Source: Spirosoma agri (GTDB lineage: Bacteria; Bacteroidota; Bacteroidia; Cytophagales; Spirosomataceae). From it: DNA of 64,000 nt. The DNA lies in assembly GCF_010747415.1 (NCBI RefSeq), contig NZ_JAAGNZ010000001.1:930001-994000 (forward strand). Direction: 5' to 3'. Below are positions 35,331 through 43,982 of this stretch, in pieces. The position numbers and the translations under genes were made by a program. Every line of letters begins with the position of its first letter. Within the stretch, counting starts at the first letter, position 1. The notes beneath the pieces were generated by a model. The model worked only from the letters and a program-made list of their open reading frames with translations. It was not told where the DNA came from and did no database searches.

Positions 35331-36470
35331 TTATTTTAAGATTTGCCGCGAAATGACCAATTTCTGAATTTCGCTCGTCCCTTCCCCGATGGTACAAAGC
35401 TTGGCATCCCGGTAAAATTTCTCCACCGGAAAGTCCTTAGTGTAGCCATATCCTCCAAAAATCTGTACAGCCTCGTTCGCTACCTTAACAGCCGTTTCGG
35501 ATGCGAAGAGCTTCGCCATCGCCGATTCTTTCGTTACCGATTTTCCCGTGTCTTTCAGATCGGCGGCCTGATACGTCAGCAGTCTGGCGGCTTCGATATC
35601 AGTAGCCATGTCGGCCAGTTTAAAGCTGATCCCCTGAAACGTTGCTATCGGTTGACCGAACTGTTCACGCTCTTTTGCGTAGGCTAACGCTGCATCGTAA
35701 GCGCCATAGGCAATGCCCAGACTCAAGGCCGCAATCGAAATGCGCCCCCCATCGAGTACTTTTAACGACTGAATAAAGCCATCGCCCACCGCGCCCAGTC
35801 GCTGTGCGTCGGAAATACGACAATCCTGAAACAGCATTTCTGTCGTTTCAGAGGCCCTCATCCCTAATTTGTCTTCTTTACGACCGCCCGAAAAACCCGG
35901 AGTGCCCCGTTCAACCACAAAAGCTGTTGCATTATGGGGACTGTTGGGTTCGCCCGTGCGGGCAATAACTACCGCTACGTGACCACTTCGCCCGTGGGTA
36001 ATAAAGTTTTTAGCGCCATTCAGCACCCACTCATCGCCCTGCCGAACGGCGGTTGTGCGCATGTTGCCCGCATCGGAGCCTGTGTTCGGCTCCGTCAATC
36101 CCCAGGCACCAATCCATTCGCCGGAGGCCAGCCGTGGTAAATAGGTTTGCTTCTGCTCTTCGCTACCGAATAATAAAATATGGTTCGTGCATAAGGAGTT
36201 ATGAGCGGCCATGGATAAGCCTACAGAACCGTCTACGCGCGACAGTTCAACGATTGCGGTTACATATTCACGATAACCTAGGCCAGTTCCGCCATAAATT
36301 GCCGGCACCAGCATTCCCATTAGCCCCTGATCGCCTAACTGGCCGAACAAATCGGCTGGAAAGTGCTGCTCCTCGTCCCATCGGCGTACGTTCGGGCGAA
36401 TGAGCCGTTCGCTCAAATCTCGAACGGATTGCGCTATTAATTCTTGATTTTCTTCAATTTCGTTCATCAT
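35331..36470 (-). CDS. Acyl-CoA dehydrogenase
   Basis: This 379-residue flavoenzyme of the acyl-CoA dehydrogenase family catalyses alpha,beta-dehydrogenation of an acyl-CoA, passing electrons to ETF. Visible features are AWGLTEPNTGSDAGNMRTTA (FAD/substrate loop), LDGGRISIAALSLGIAYGAY, and QIFGGYGYTKDFPVEKFYRD with the C-terminal IGEGTSEIQKLVISR. The catalytic Glu of short-chain and medium-chain enzymes is probably the one in IGEGTSE. The chain-length preference cannot be decided. No beta-oxidation partners are adjacent. Two consecutive ATG codons at the start are both possible. Confidence 0.92.
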   Translation of the reverse strand: MMNEIEENQELIAQSVRDLSERLIRPNVRRWDEEQHFPADLFGQLGDQGLMGMLVPAIYGGTGLGYREYVTAIVELSRVDGSVGLSMAAHNSLCTNHILLFGSEEQKQTYLPRLASGEWIGAWGLTEPNTGSDAGNMRTTAVRQGDEWVLNGAKNFITHGRSGHVAVVIARTGEPNSPHNATAFVVERGTPGFSGGRKEDKLGMRASETTEMLFQDCRISDAQRLGAVGDGFIQSLKVLDGGRISIAALSLGIAYGAYDAALAYAKEREQFGQPIATFQGISFKLADMATDIEAARLLTYQAADLKDTGKSVTKESAMAKLFASETAVKVANEAVQIFGGYGYTKDFPVEKFYRDAKLCTIGEGTSEIQKLVISRQILK

Positions 36471-36843
36471 ATAAGGGTCTCACTCAATAGAGCGATTGAT
36501 TAGAAATTTCGGTAAATTCTGCATAAACTCCAATGATTTATTGGTATGACTTTCCTAAGTAGTATTAACTAACAAAACGAAGTCTATTGTTACGATTGTT
36601 ACTTTTATTTTTATTGGTAAATCAAATGATTGCGAATAGCTGTGATTGGTATATTTGTAGGCCCGCTACTTAGCTATTGACTCAATTCGTTTAGTGCTCG
36701 AGGAATTACCTACCACTCAGTCACATTTCTCACTCAGGTGTGGGCAGTTATTAAAAAACTCCTATTTTTGTGAAATAGGGCAACGAGAAGCTTCTACATA
36801 ATACAACTCAATTGTTCGCAAATTTTACTTCGACATTTTTTAT
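36471..36843. other. Divergent promoter region between the acyl-CoA dehydrogenase and ugd
   Basis: No gene is seen in this AT-rich stretch, which must hold promoters for both flanking operons. TTG 36630-36632 plus TATATTTG 36650-36657 (17-base spacer) fits a plus-strand promoter for ugd. TATTTTTG at 36763-36770 is a second candidate, closer to the start but without a good -33 box. Confidence 0.5.
36630..36657 (+). promoter_or_regulatory. Candidate Bacteroidota-type promoter for the ugd-uxs operon
   Basis: TTG (36630-36632) and TATATTTG (36650-36657) are separated by 17 bases, in line with the Bacteroidota TTG-N17-23-TAnnTTTG consensus. The implied leader would be about 180 bases long. Confidence 0.45.
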
Positions 36844-38175
36844 ATGAAACTGGCAGTAGTAGGAACCGGGTATGTGGGCCTTGTTACGGGAACGTGTTTC
36901 GCGGAAACAGGCAATCAGGTGACATGCGTTGACATTGACGAGCGCAAAGTCGAAAAGCTTAACAATGGCATCATGCCCATTTACGAGCCTGGTCTTGACG
37001 TGCTCTTCCATCGGAATGTGGAACAGGGACGGCTATCGTTCACCACGAATCTGGAAGAAGGAATCAAAGGGGCGGAGGTTATCTTTCTGGCGCTGCCAAC
37101 CCCTCCGGGTGAAGATGGATCGGCTGATTTGAAATATATTCTGAAAGTGGCCAGCGATCTGGGACCGATCATGAATCAGTATGCGGTCATTGTTGATAAG
37201 AGCACCGTTCCGGTCGGCACGGCTGAGAAAGTACACGCTCACATTGCCGATAACGCCAAGGTTGACTTTGACGTCGTATCGAATCCCGAGTTCCTGCGGG
37301 AAGGGGTTGCTGTTGAAGATTTCATGAAGCCTGACCGGGTTGTTATCGGAACGAAATCAGAGCGTGCGAAAGGCGTTATGAATCGGCTCTACGCACCGCT
37401 GGTACGCCAGGGAAATCCGATCATTTTTATGGATGAGCGTTCAGCTGAAATGACCAAGTATGCTGCCAATGCATTCCTGGCTACGAAAATCACGTTCATG
37501 AACGAAATCGCGAACCTGTGCGAGCGGGCGGGCGCTAATGTAGACGATATCCGTCGTGGCATTGGTACCGACAGCCGTATCGGCAAGCGGTTCCTGTTTG
37601 CGGGCATCGGTTACGGTGGTAGCTGCTTCCCCAAAGATGTACAGGCACTGGCGAAGACGGCCAAGGATTTCAACTATGATTTCAAGGTGCTTCAGTCGGT
37701 GATGGACGTTAACTACGCTCAGAAAACGAAACTGGTCCCTATGATCCTTGACCATTTTGGCGGTGATCTGGCGGGTAAAACGATTGCTGTCTGGGGTCTG
37801 GCGTTCAAACCCTACACCGACGATATCCGTGAAGCACCGGCGCTGGATAACATAAAGGCAATGCTTGACGCTGGTGCCAAAGTGACGGTTTACGATCCCG
37901 AAGCGATGGACAATGTGCGGGTTCTGCTTGGCAATTCCGTTACGTATGCCCATACTCAATACGCGGCCCTGGACGATGCTGATGCACTTGTCATCATCAC
38001 TGAATGGCCACTGTTCCGTACGCCTGATTTCGATAAAATGAACTTACTCATGAAGAGTAAAACCATTTTTGACGGTCGTAACGTCTACGAACTTGATCAG
38101 ATGCGCGAGTTAAATTATACGTACATTAGCGTTGGCCGGGAAGCTGTTCTGGCTCCTGTCGAACAAAAAGCCTAG
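36844..38175 (+). CDS. ugd: UDP-glucose 6-dehydrogenase
   Basis: This 443-residue protein is a UDP-glucose/GDP-mannose dehydrogenase. It has an N-terminal NAD-binding motif (MKLAVVGTGYVGLVTGTCFA), the middle motif FDVVSNPEFLREG, the catalytic Cys261 in GYGGSCFPKD, and a C-terminal UDP-binding domain with IAVWGLAFKPYTDDIREAPA. The reaction is UDP-glucose plus 2 NAD+ giving UDP-glucuronate. The next gene encodes a UDP-glucuronate decarboxylase, so this pair most likely makes UDP-xylose for surface polysaccharide. A UDP-ManNAc role is less likely because of that neighbour. Confidence 0.93.
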   Translation: MKLAVVGTGYVGLVTGTCFAETGNQVTCVDIDERKVEKLNNGIMPIYEPGLDVLFHRNVEQGRLSFTTNLEEGIKGAEVIFLALPTPPGEDGSADLKYILKVASDLGPIMNQYAVIVDKSTVPVGTAEKVHAHIADNAKVDFDVVSNPEFLREGVAVEDFMKPDRVVIGTKSERAKGVMNRLYAPLVRQGNPIIFMDERSAEMTKYAANAFLATKITFMNEIANLCERAGANVDDIRRGIGTDSRIGKRFLFAGIGYGGSCFPKDVQALAKTAKDFNYDFKVLQSVMDVNYAQKTKLVPMILDHFGGDLAGKTIAVWGLAFKPYTDDIREAPALDNIKAMLDAGAKVTVYDPEAMDNVRVLLGNSVTYAHTQYAALDDADALVIITEWPLFRTPDFDKMNLLMKSKTIFDGRNVYELDQMRELNYTYISVGREAVLAPVEQKA

Positions 38176-38183
38176 TTTACCCT

Positions 38184-38255
38184 GTGGTTCATACGTAGTG
38201 GTTTCAAGTGGCCGGGCAAAAAGGTCTATGTCGCTAACCACTAGCTATGAACCAC
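38184..38255. repeat. Inverted repeat between ugd and uxs
   Basis: Arms 38184-38203 and 38236-38255 match over 18 of 20 bases. The structure sits inside the ugd-uxs operon and has no T run, so it could act as an RNA stability or attenuation element rather than a full terminator. Confidence 0.55.
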
Positions 38256-38277
38256 AATCTATAAAACTTTATACTGA

Positions 38278-39258
38278 ATGAAGCGTGTTTTAATTACCGG
38301 CGGAGCCGGATTTCTGGGGTCGCATTTGTGTGATCGGTTCATTAAGGAAGGCTACCACGTCATCGCGATGGACAACCTGATCACTGGGGACATCCGCAAC
38401 ATCGAACACCTGTTTCACCTGCCGAATTTCGAGTTCTATCATCACGACGTCTCCAAATTCATCCATGTGCCGGGCGAGCTGGATTACATCCTGCATTTTG
38501 CCTCGCCGGCCAGTCCTATCGATTACCTGAAAATACCGATTCAAACTCTGAAAGTAGGTTCGCTGGGTATTCACAATTGCCTGGGTCTGGCTCGGGTGAA
38601 AGGCGCCCGCGTCCTGATCGCGTCTACGTCAGAGATTTACGGTGATCCAACCGTTCACCCACAACCGGAAGAATACTGGGGTAACGTAAACCCGGTTGGT
38701 CCGCGTGGCGTTTACGACGAAGCCAAGCGTTTTCAGGAAGCGATCACGATGGCTTACCATACCTACCATGGTTTGGAAACGCGCATCGTTCGGATTTTCA
38801 ATACCTACGGCCCACGGATGCGCCTGAACGACGGTCGGGTATTGCCGGCCTTCATTGGTCAGGCACTGCGTGGCGAAGACCTGACCGTGTTTGGAGATGG
38901 TAGTCAGACGCGTTCGTTCTGCTACGTCGATGATCTGGTCGAGGGAATTTACCGGTTGCTGCTGAGCGACTATGCATATCCGGTCAACATTGGCAATCCA
39001 TCGGAAATTACGATCAAAGAATTTGGCGAAGAAATCATTAAGCTGACGGGTACGACCCAGAAGCTGGTGCTAAAAGATTTGCCGACGGATGACCCGAAAC
39101 AACGTCAGCCTGACATCACAAAAGCCAGAGCAATTCTGGACTGGGAGCCAAAAGTATCGCGGGCTGAAGGGCTTCGGATTACGTATGACTATTTTAAGAG
39201 TTTGCCTCAGGAAGAACTCTACACAGCGGCTTATCACCGCGAGTTTGTAAAGAAATAA
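38278..39258 (+). CDS. uxs: UDP-glucuronate decarboxylase (UDP-xylose synthase)
   Basis: This 326-residue extended SDR has the NAD motif [18 protein letters not shown], catalytic Tyr146-x-x-x-Lys150 in [12 protein letters not shown], and motifs typical of [30 protein letters not shown], and [20 protein letters not shown]. It decarboxylates UDP-glucuronate to UDP-xylose through a 4-keto intermediate, using bound NAD+. It lies about 100 bases after ugd, which supplies its substrate. The product would feed glycosyltransferases for surface polysaccharide, none of which is in the window. A dTDP-glucose dehydratase assignment is less likely because of the [13 protein letters not shown] motif. Confidence 0.92.
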   Translation: MKRVLITGGAGFLGSHLCDRFIKEGYHVIAMDNLITGDIRNIEHLFHLPNFEFYHHDVSKFIHVPGELDYILHFASPASPIDYLKIPIQTLKVGSLGIHNCLGLARVKGARVLIASTSEIYGDPTVHPQPEEYWGNVNPVGPRGVYDEAKRFQEAITMAYHTYHGLETRIVRIFNTYGPRMRLNDGRVLPAFIGQALRGEDLTVFGDGSQTRSFCYVDDLVEGIYRLLLSDYAYPVNIGNPSEITIKEFGEEIIKLTGTTQKLVLKDLPTDDPKQRQPDITKARAILDWEPKVSRAEGLRITYDYFKSLPQEELYTAAYHREFVKK

Positions 39259-39347
39259 ACTGAACGGTTACGTTGTCGTTCCCGGAAAGGTTGCGTAGTT
39301 TTACTACCGTACTTGCCTTGTGCAGTACACCTTTAGCTGTCTGATAG

Positions 39348-39377
39348 AAACCTGTAGACCACGTGGTCCACAGGTTT
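39348..39377 (+). terminator. Terminator hairpin after uxs
   Basis: Arms 39348-39362 and 39363-39377 pair over 15 bases with one mismatch, followed by T6. It is about 90 bases after the uxs stop. Confidence 0.7.
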
Positions 39378-39472
39378 TTTGTTTATAAAAAGCGTAGAGT
39401 GTGTAGTTGGTTGCGCCCATGAAACTAGTGCTTAACCGATTTGATTTGGAATGGAAAATTGACCAGCCTTTT

Positions 39473-39502
39473 GTCTGGGCCAAGCTCCGGCTTGGCCCAG
39501 AC
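39473..39502. terminator. Perfect 13-bp hairpin near the nspC end
   Basis: gtctgggccaagc (39473-39485) and its complement (39490-39502) flank a 4-base loop. It lies about 35 bases beyond the nspC stop. It lacks a strong T run on either strand, so its terminator role is less certain than its structure. Confidence 0.55.
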
Positions 39503-39537
39503 CAGTCCAACCCGCTACTCCTTATAGTGGTAGCGTA

Positions 39538-40683
39538 CTAGCTCAGCCGATCCTTGAAACTATCATAGCCGTACGTTCGTATGAGCTGAAACTCGTCGCT
39601 TTCTTTCCAGACGCCAATGCTTGGCAAGTTCACGCCATTGAACGTGGTTGTCTTGACCATCGTGTAATGGATCATGTCGTCGAACACAAGTTTATCGCCA
39701 ACGTCGAGTGGTTTGTCGAACGAATAATCACCCAGAAAATCACCAGCCAGACAGGTCATACCGCCCAGTCGATACGTCGGTTTGCCCGCTACGGGTTCGT
39801 GATACGAGTCAATGATGCGCGGTTTATAGGGCATTTCGAGCGTATCGGGCATATGGGCTGCAAACGACGTGTCTAGAATGGCGACCTGGATTCCCTGACT
39901 ATCTACCACATCCAGCACGGTCGAGACAAGTACCCCCGTTTGCCAGGCTATGGCCGAGCCGGGTTCCAGAATCACATCGACATTGTATTTCTGACGGAAC
40001 GCTGTCAGTAAACCGATCAGGTGGCTGGTGTCATATCCTTCGCGCGTCATCAGATGACCCCCACCAAAGTTTACCCACTTCACCTGATGAAGCAAGTTAC
40101 CGAATCGGTCTTCAAGGGCGTTGAGCGTGCGTTCGAGCGTAAACGAATCGTTTTCGCAAAGGGTGTGAAAATGAATGCCGTCCAGCCCTTCGGGTAATTG
40201 GTCGGGCAACTGATCGCGGGTGGCACCCAACCGTGAGCCGGGTACGCAGGGATTATACATATCCGTTGCGACCTCCGAGTACTGCGGATTTACGCGAATG
40301 CCGCACGAAACACGTCCAACGGCCCGATCCTTGAACCGCTCCCATTGATTCCACGAGTTAAAGGTCAGGTGACTGCTGCGTTCCACCACTTCGCCGAATT
40401 CATCGTCGCGGTAGGCCGGAATATAGGCGTGTGCTTGTACGCCCATGTAATCGTTGACGAGTTTGATTTCGTTGAGCGAACTGGCCGTAGCTCCGCTCAG
40501 GTACTCGCGAACCAGCGGAAAGGCGCTGAACATGGAGAAGCCTTTCAGGGCAAGAATGATAGTAACACCGGCTGCCTGTTGAACAGAGTCGATGAGTTCG
40601 AGATTCCGGCGGAGTTTGGCTTCTTCGAGTATGAAGCACGGCGATGGAATGGTATCCAGACGCTGATGCAGGGTCGTATTCAT
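39538..40683 (-). CDS. nspC: Carboxynorspermidine decarboxylase
   Basis: This 381-residue PLP enzyme belongs to the alanine-racemase-fold type III group. The PLP-binding Lys47 lies in TIILALKGFSMFS, and other family motifs are GIRVNPQYSEV, WVNFGGGHLMTREGYD, LEPGSAIAWQTG and the C-terminal VFDDMIHYTMVKTTTFNG. NspC decarboxylates carboxynorspermidine or carboxyspermidine in the alternative polyamine pathway, giving norspermidine or spermidine. Its usual partner, carboxynorspermidine dehydrogenase, is not in the window. TACCTTTG on the minus strand (40688-40695) lies only about 5 bases upstream of the ATG, so a leaderless or very short-leader transcript is possible. Confidence 0.92.
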   Translation of the reverse strand: MNTTLHQRLDTIPSPCFILEEAKLRRNLELIDSVQQAAGVTIILALKGFSMFSAFPLVREYLSGATASSLNEIKLVNDYMGVQAHAYIPAYRDDEFGEVVERSSHLTFNSWNQWERFKDRAVGRVSCGIRVNPQYSEVATDMYNPCVPGSRLGATRDQLPDQLPEGLDGIHFHTLCENDSFTLERTLNALEDRFGNLLHQVKWVNFGGGHLMTREGYDTSHLIGLLTAFRQKYNVDVILEPGSAIAWQTGVLVSTVLDVVDSQGIQVAILDTSFAAHMPDTLEMPYKPRIIDSYHEPVAGKPTYRLGGMTCLAGDFLGDYSFDKPLDVGDKLVFDDMIHYTMVKTTTFNGVNLPSIGVWKESDEFQLIRTYGYDSFKDRLS

Positions 40684-40783
40684 GCGGCAAAGGTAAGACC
40701 TTTTAACGCGCTATCGACCCCGTACGCCGGGTACTTATTCTAGGAGTTTCTTCAACCGGCAGGTCGGTGATACTTCCGTTCGA

Positions 40784-41458
40784 TCAGAGTCGAATGACAT
40801 AGCCCATACCGACTACCGTATGAATAAGTTTTGTCGTTGACTGTCGATCGATTTTATTCCGCAGGTAATTGATGTACACTTCAACGGTATTCGGGCGAAT
40901 TGAATTGGCACTTTTCCAGACATTCTCCAGGATCTCTTTCTTTGAGATTACCCGTTCCCGGTTTTGCATTAGAAAGAGCAACAGATAATATTCGCGGGGA
41001 AGTAACGAAATACGCTTGCCCGCGCGGTACACTGACCTTTCAGACAGGTTGATGTCGAGATCGTCAATGCTGAGTTCTGAGCGTGTCGCAAAATGGCCGC
41101 TTTTGCGTCGGCACAACGCGTAAAGACGTGCTGTTAACTCCCGAATATCGACCGAATTACCGACGCAGTCGTCTGCACCCGACTCAAGACACCAAGCCTT
41201 GTTATCTGGCGTGTCGGGAGAAACAATTAACAGGAGTGGTACAGTACGCCTTTCATCTGTCCAGCGCAAATCGGCCTCGTTGCTTTCGGCAATGTTCATC
41301 GTCAACAGCACAGCATCGTACTGGGACTGGTGGGTCATTGTCCAACCCGTTTGCCAGTCCGGGATAACCATAACCTGATTATTCTCGATCTCCAGACGTC
41401 GGCGAATCCAGTCTGCCTGGTTAATTTCACTGTTAATAAGTAAAAGTTTCATACCCAT
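40784..41458 (-). CDS. Atypical OmpR-type response regulator with degenerate receiver
   Basis: This 224-residue protein has an N-terminal receiver-like domain and a C-terminal OmpR/PhoB winged helix. The winged helix is intact (SLLPREYYLLLFLMQNRERV, then NTVEVYINYLRNKIDRQ and IHTVVGMGYVIRL). In the receiver the key residues are changed: the phosphate-accepting Asp position is Thr53 (YDAVLLTMNI), the conserved Lys is Asn101 and the following Pro is Ser102 (GADDCVGNSV), and the acidic pocket reads INSE. It should not be phosphorylated normally and is probably controlled by ligand, partner or abundance. No histidine kinase is adjacent. Targets are unknown. Confidence 0.85.
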   Translation of the reverse strand: MGMKLLLINSEINQADWIRRRLEIENNQVMVIPDWQTGWTMTHQSQYDAVLLTMNIAESNEADLRWTDERRTVPLLLIVSPDTPDNKAWCLESGADDCVGNSVDIRELTARLYALCRRKSGHFATRSELSIDDLDINLSERSVYRAGKRISLLPREYYLLLFLMQNRERVISKKEILENVWKSANSIRPNTVEVYINYLRNKIDRQSTTKLIHTVVGMGYVIRL

Positions 41459-41700
41459 GATCCCAAAATCAGCATTGCCGTTCGTACATGGCCACCCATA
41501 GAACCGCTTGCTTTGCGTAGCACTAATTATCGCTACAAAGGACGTGGGGAAAGGAACGTTTGGGATTAAATCCGTCTTAGATTTTTAGACGTCTGAGCTT
41601 AAAAAGTAATTAATAGCGTGCTGGTAATGAGACGCTTTGCACCTTGTGGAAAGTCAATAATACTGCTTTCTATGTCGATCGAATGAGTGAATCAGACGAA

Positions 41701-42429
41701 TTATTTGCCGAAAAACATGATGTGCTGCTGGGGTAAGCGACCATCATTTTTGAGTAAGCGTAAGCCCACCGCTTTCATTTCTTTGGTAGCCTGCTCCACG
41801 CTCAACTTATGGAGTTCTTTGATCGGAACCGTAGGATCCTCGGCGCGGTATTCGACCAGAGCTACCCGTCCGGTTGGCTTCAATGAAGCGACGATGTGTT
41901 CCATCATTTCCCGTGGGTACGAAAATTCGTGATAGGCGTCGATCAGGATGGCCAGATCGACCGAGTTAGCGGGTAGTTTCGGGTCTGATTCTGTGCCAAG
42001 TATGGGCTGGACGTTTGTCACCTTTCGCTTCGCGCTCCCTTCTTTCAGGTAGTCGATCATTTCGGGCTGAATATCGACGGCCAGCACGCGGCCTTTGGGT
42101 AATTCGGGAGCCATTGAAAACGAAAAGAAGCCCGTTCCTGCTCCAATATCGGCAACAACATCGGTGGGTTTCAAAGCAAGCGCTTTCAGCAACAGATCGG
42201 TTCGTTCTTCGCGCTCCCGTTCTGGCCGTTCCAGCCAAGAGGCCCCAAGATGACCCATAACCTGTGCAATCTCACGACCCATGTACCGTTTGCCGATGCC
42301 GTCACGGGTAGCCTGCTCGTATTGATAAACGCTGGATGAGTCAGTTGTTCGAGCGGTTGTTTTCTGTTGTGAAGAACCCTGTCCGCAAGCCGATAAAGAG
42401 AGAAGAGAAAATAGCCAGAGACGGTACAT
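41701..42429 (-). CDS. SAM-dependent methyltransferase-like lipoprotein
   Basis: This protein of about 242 residues has a lipoprotein signal peptide (MYRLWLFSLLSLSAC, lipobox LSAC) followed by a class I methyltransferase domain: motif I VVADIGAGTGFFSFSMA, the acidic residue in VLAVDIQPEMID, and motif II-like VDLAILIDAYHEFS. Export would place a SAM-binding fold where no SAM is expected, so either it is a periplasmic protein with another activity or the N-terminal signal is misleading. ATG 42429 is preferred over a TTG two codons upstream. It is divergent from the holin-like gene. The substrate is unknown. Confidence 0.75.
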   Translation of the reverse strand: MYRLWLFSLLSLSACGQGSSQQKTTARTTDSSSVYQYEQATRDGIGKRYMGREIAQVMGHLGASWLERPEREREERTDLLLKALALKPTDVVADIGAGTGFFSFSMAPELPKGRVLAVDIQPEMIDYLKEGSAKRKVTNVQPILGTESDPKLPANSVDLAILIDAYHEFSYPREMMEHIVASLKPTGRVALVEYRAEDPTVPIKELHKLSVEQATKEMKAVGLRLLKNDGRLPQQHIMFFGK

Positions 42430-42506
42430 GCTCAATAGGGTGATGCTGTCCTTCGAACAACAACCGTGATTATGAGTTGTTCAGAAAAACCATCTAATCG
42501 CTTTTT

Positions 42507-42890
42507 ATGAACCTGATACTACACTTATTACTGGATGCCGCCGTAATTTTTGGCCTAGCTTACCTAATGCCCCAGGTCGACGTAAAAAATTTTGGAACCG
42601 CTCTGCTCATCGCTGTACTGCTGGGTTTACTTAATTTTTTTATCGGCTGGATCATTCGCTTTCCTCTCAACTTAGTGACTTTTTTTCTGCTCACGGGCAT
42701 TATCCGGATCGTTGTAACGGCCATTCTTCTGAAGCTTATTGACAGTTTTCTCGATAGTTTTACCATCGTTGGCTTCTGGCCCGCGCTCGTTATTGCCTTA
42801 GCCGTTGCGGTTGCGGGTATGCTGATCGATCGGTCAGCACCTACGCAAGAGATGGTGCAGTCGGGGTATCAGGCCTTGCTGATCCCATAA
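42507..42890 (+). CDS. Four-helix membrane protein of the phage holin 4 superfamily (PF04020-like)
   Basis: This 127-residue protein has four hydrophobic helices (starting near residues 3, 27, 52 and 92). The stretch LLLDAAVIFGLAYLMPQVDV and the NFFIGWIIRFPLNLVTFFLL region fit the mycobacterial-type phage holin superfamily IV, a family found widely in chromosomes away from prophages. No phage genes surround it, so a housekeeping membrane role is more likely than lysis. It is convergent with the zinc peptidase gene across a perfect 18-bp hairpin. Confidence 0.8.
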   Translation: MNLILHLLLDAAVIFGLAYLMPQVDVKNFGTALLIAVLLGLLNFFIGWIIRFPLNLVTFFLLTGIIRIVVTAILLKLIDSFLDSFTIVGFWPALVIALAVAVAGMLIDRSAPTQEMVQSGYQALLIP

Positions 42891-42920
42891 CTGAACTCAT
42901 ACAAGTTATTATTAAACGAA

Positions 42921-42963
42921 AAAAGGGTAATCGAGAGACACGCGATCTCTCGATTACCCTTTT
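42921..42963. terminator. Bidirectional terminator, perfect 18-bp stem
   Basis: Arms 42921-42938 and 42946-42963 are perfectly complementary around a 7-base loop, with A and T runs at the outer ends. It separates the holin-like gene from the convergent zinc peptidase gene. Confidence 0.85.
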
Positions 42964-43074
42964 CTACTGGCACTCTATCAACATAAAGAATAGCTGATTT
43001 GGCCGGGCCAGGCTCTAGCCTGTCTGCTGGTCAATGTTAGCTTCGAATTAGCTTGATAAAGCACTCGTTGCCAC

Positions 43075-43761
43075 TTAGTCACTACGGCGGCCACCGCTCA
43101 GAAGGCTGGCGTAATAAAGCAACGTGGCCAGCGAACCCAACGCAGCAACAACATAGGTCATGGCAGCCCACCAGAGCGCATCTTTAGCGAACTCATATTC
43201 GCGCTCGTTCACAACGCCCCGGTTTTTGATCCAGGCCAGCGCCCGACGGCTGGCGTCGAACTCGACAGGAAGGGTTACGAAACTAAAAATCGTTGTCAGA
43301 GCAAACAGGCCAACACCGATAGCCAAGGGGACGGGCGTTGTCTGAAGCATAACGATACCAAGCAGAATGACCCACTGCAAATACCGGGAGGAAACCGACA
43401 GAACAGGAACCAGCGCCGACCGCAATTTCAGCGGAGCATAGGCCAGTTGATGCTGCACGGCGTGACCGCACTCGTGGGCCGCTACCGCAGCGGCTGCCAC
43501 ACTACGTCCGTAGTAGACATCATTGCTGAGATTAACGGTTTTTTCCTGCGGGTTATAATTATCCGTAAGCATACCTTCCGTCGACACAACGCGTACGTCG
43601 TAAATGCCGTTTTCGTTCAGCATTTTTTGTGCGATTTCGGCACCACTCAGGCCATTGCTCAAACCAATCTGCGAATATTCATTAAACTTACTTTTCAGTC
43701 TCCAGCTTACAAACATGCTGATACCGAAGATAAGAAGCATTAATAACCAAGGTGATATCAT
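43075..43761 (-). CDS. Membrane zinc metallopeptidase (PF04298, YugP-like)
   Basis: This protein of about 228 residues matches the Zn_peptidase_2 family. An N-terminal membrane helix (MISPWLLMLLIFGISMFVSW) is followed by a zinc-binding HExxH in AAAVAAHECGHAVQHQLAYA, with further helices at the C-terminal half. Motifs GLSGAEIAQKMLNENGI and DNYNPQEKTVNLSNDVYYGR are typical of the family. It should act as an inner-membrane protease of unknown substrate. ATG 43761 is preferred over the 29-codon upstream extension, which has no helix or family match. Its end lies beyond a bidirectional hairpin shared with the holin-like gene. Confidence 0.88.
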   Translation of the reverse strand: MISPWLLMLLIFGISMFVSWRLKSKFNEYSQIGLSNGLSGAEIAQKMLNENGIYDVRVVSTEGMLTDNYNPQEKTVNLSNDVYYGRSVAAAAVAAHECGHAVQHQLAYAPLKLRSALVPVLSVSSRYLQWVILLGIVMLQTTPVPLAIGVGLFALTTIFSFVTLPVEFDASRRALAWIKNRGVVNEREYEFAKDALWWAAMTYVVAALGSLATLLYYASLLSGGRRSD

Positions 43762-43897
43762 TGTTTTTTGGTCAGGTTTATGTGTACGTGACGGCCAACT
43801 TACAGGGCCATCTCCTATAAAACAATAGTTTTGCCGAAATGTCTCCATTCACTCAACCATTTATCAAGCCTACCCGCCGTTGGGCCACCATTAATGC

Positions 43898-43929
43898 CAA
43901 CGGCCACCCGATGAATCAGGTGGCCGTTG
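43898..43929 (-). terminator. Terminator-like hairpin after the DUF2147 gene
   Basis: Arms 43898-43908 and 43919-43929 (caacggccacc and its complement) pair perfectly over 11 bases around a 10-base loop. It lies about 55 bases beyond the stop of the minus-strand DUF2147 gene. Confidence 0.6.
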
Positions 43930-43982
43930 CAAGAATGTAGCAAATAGCTAGTTTATAAATTGGAAACCTTGGTCTGTTGGGC

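Noticed and set aside
42507..42890. Prophage remnant because of the holin-like protein
   Set aside because: No other phage gene is near and this holin-like family is common in bacterial chromosomes.
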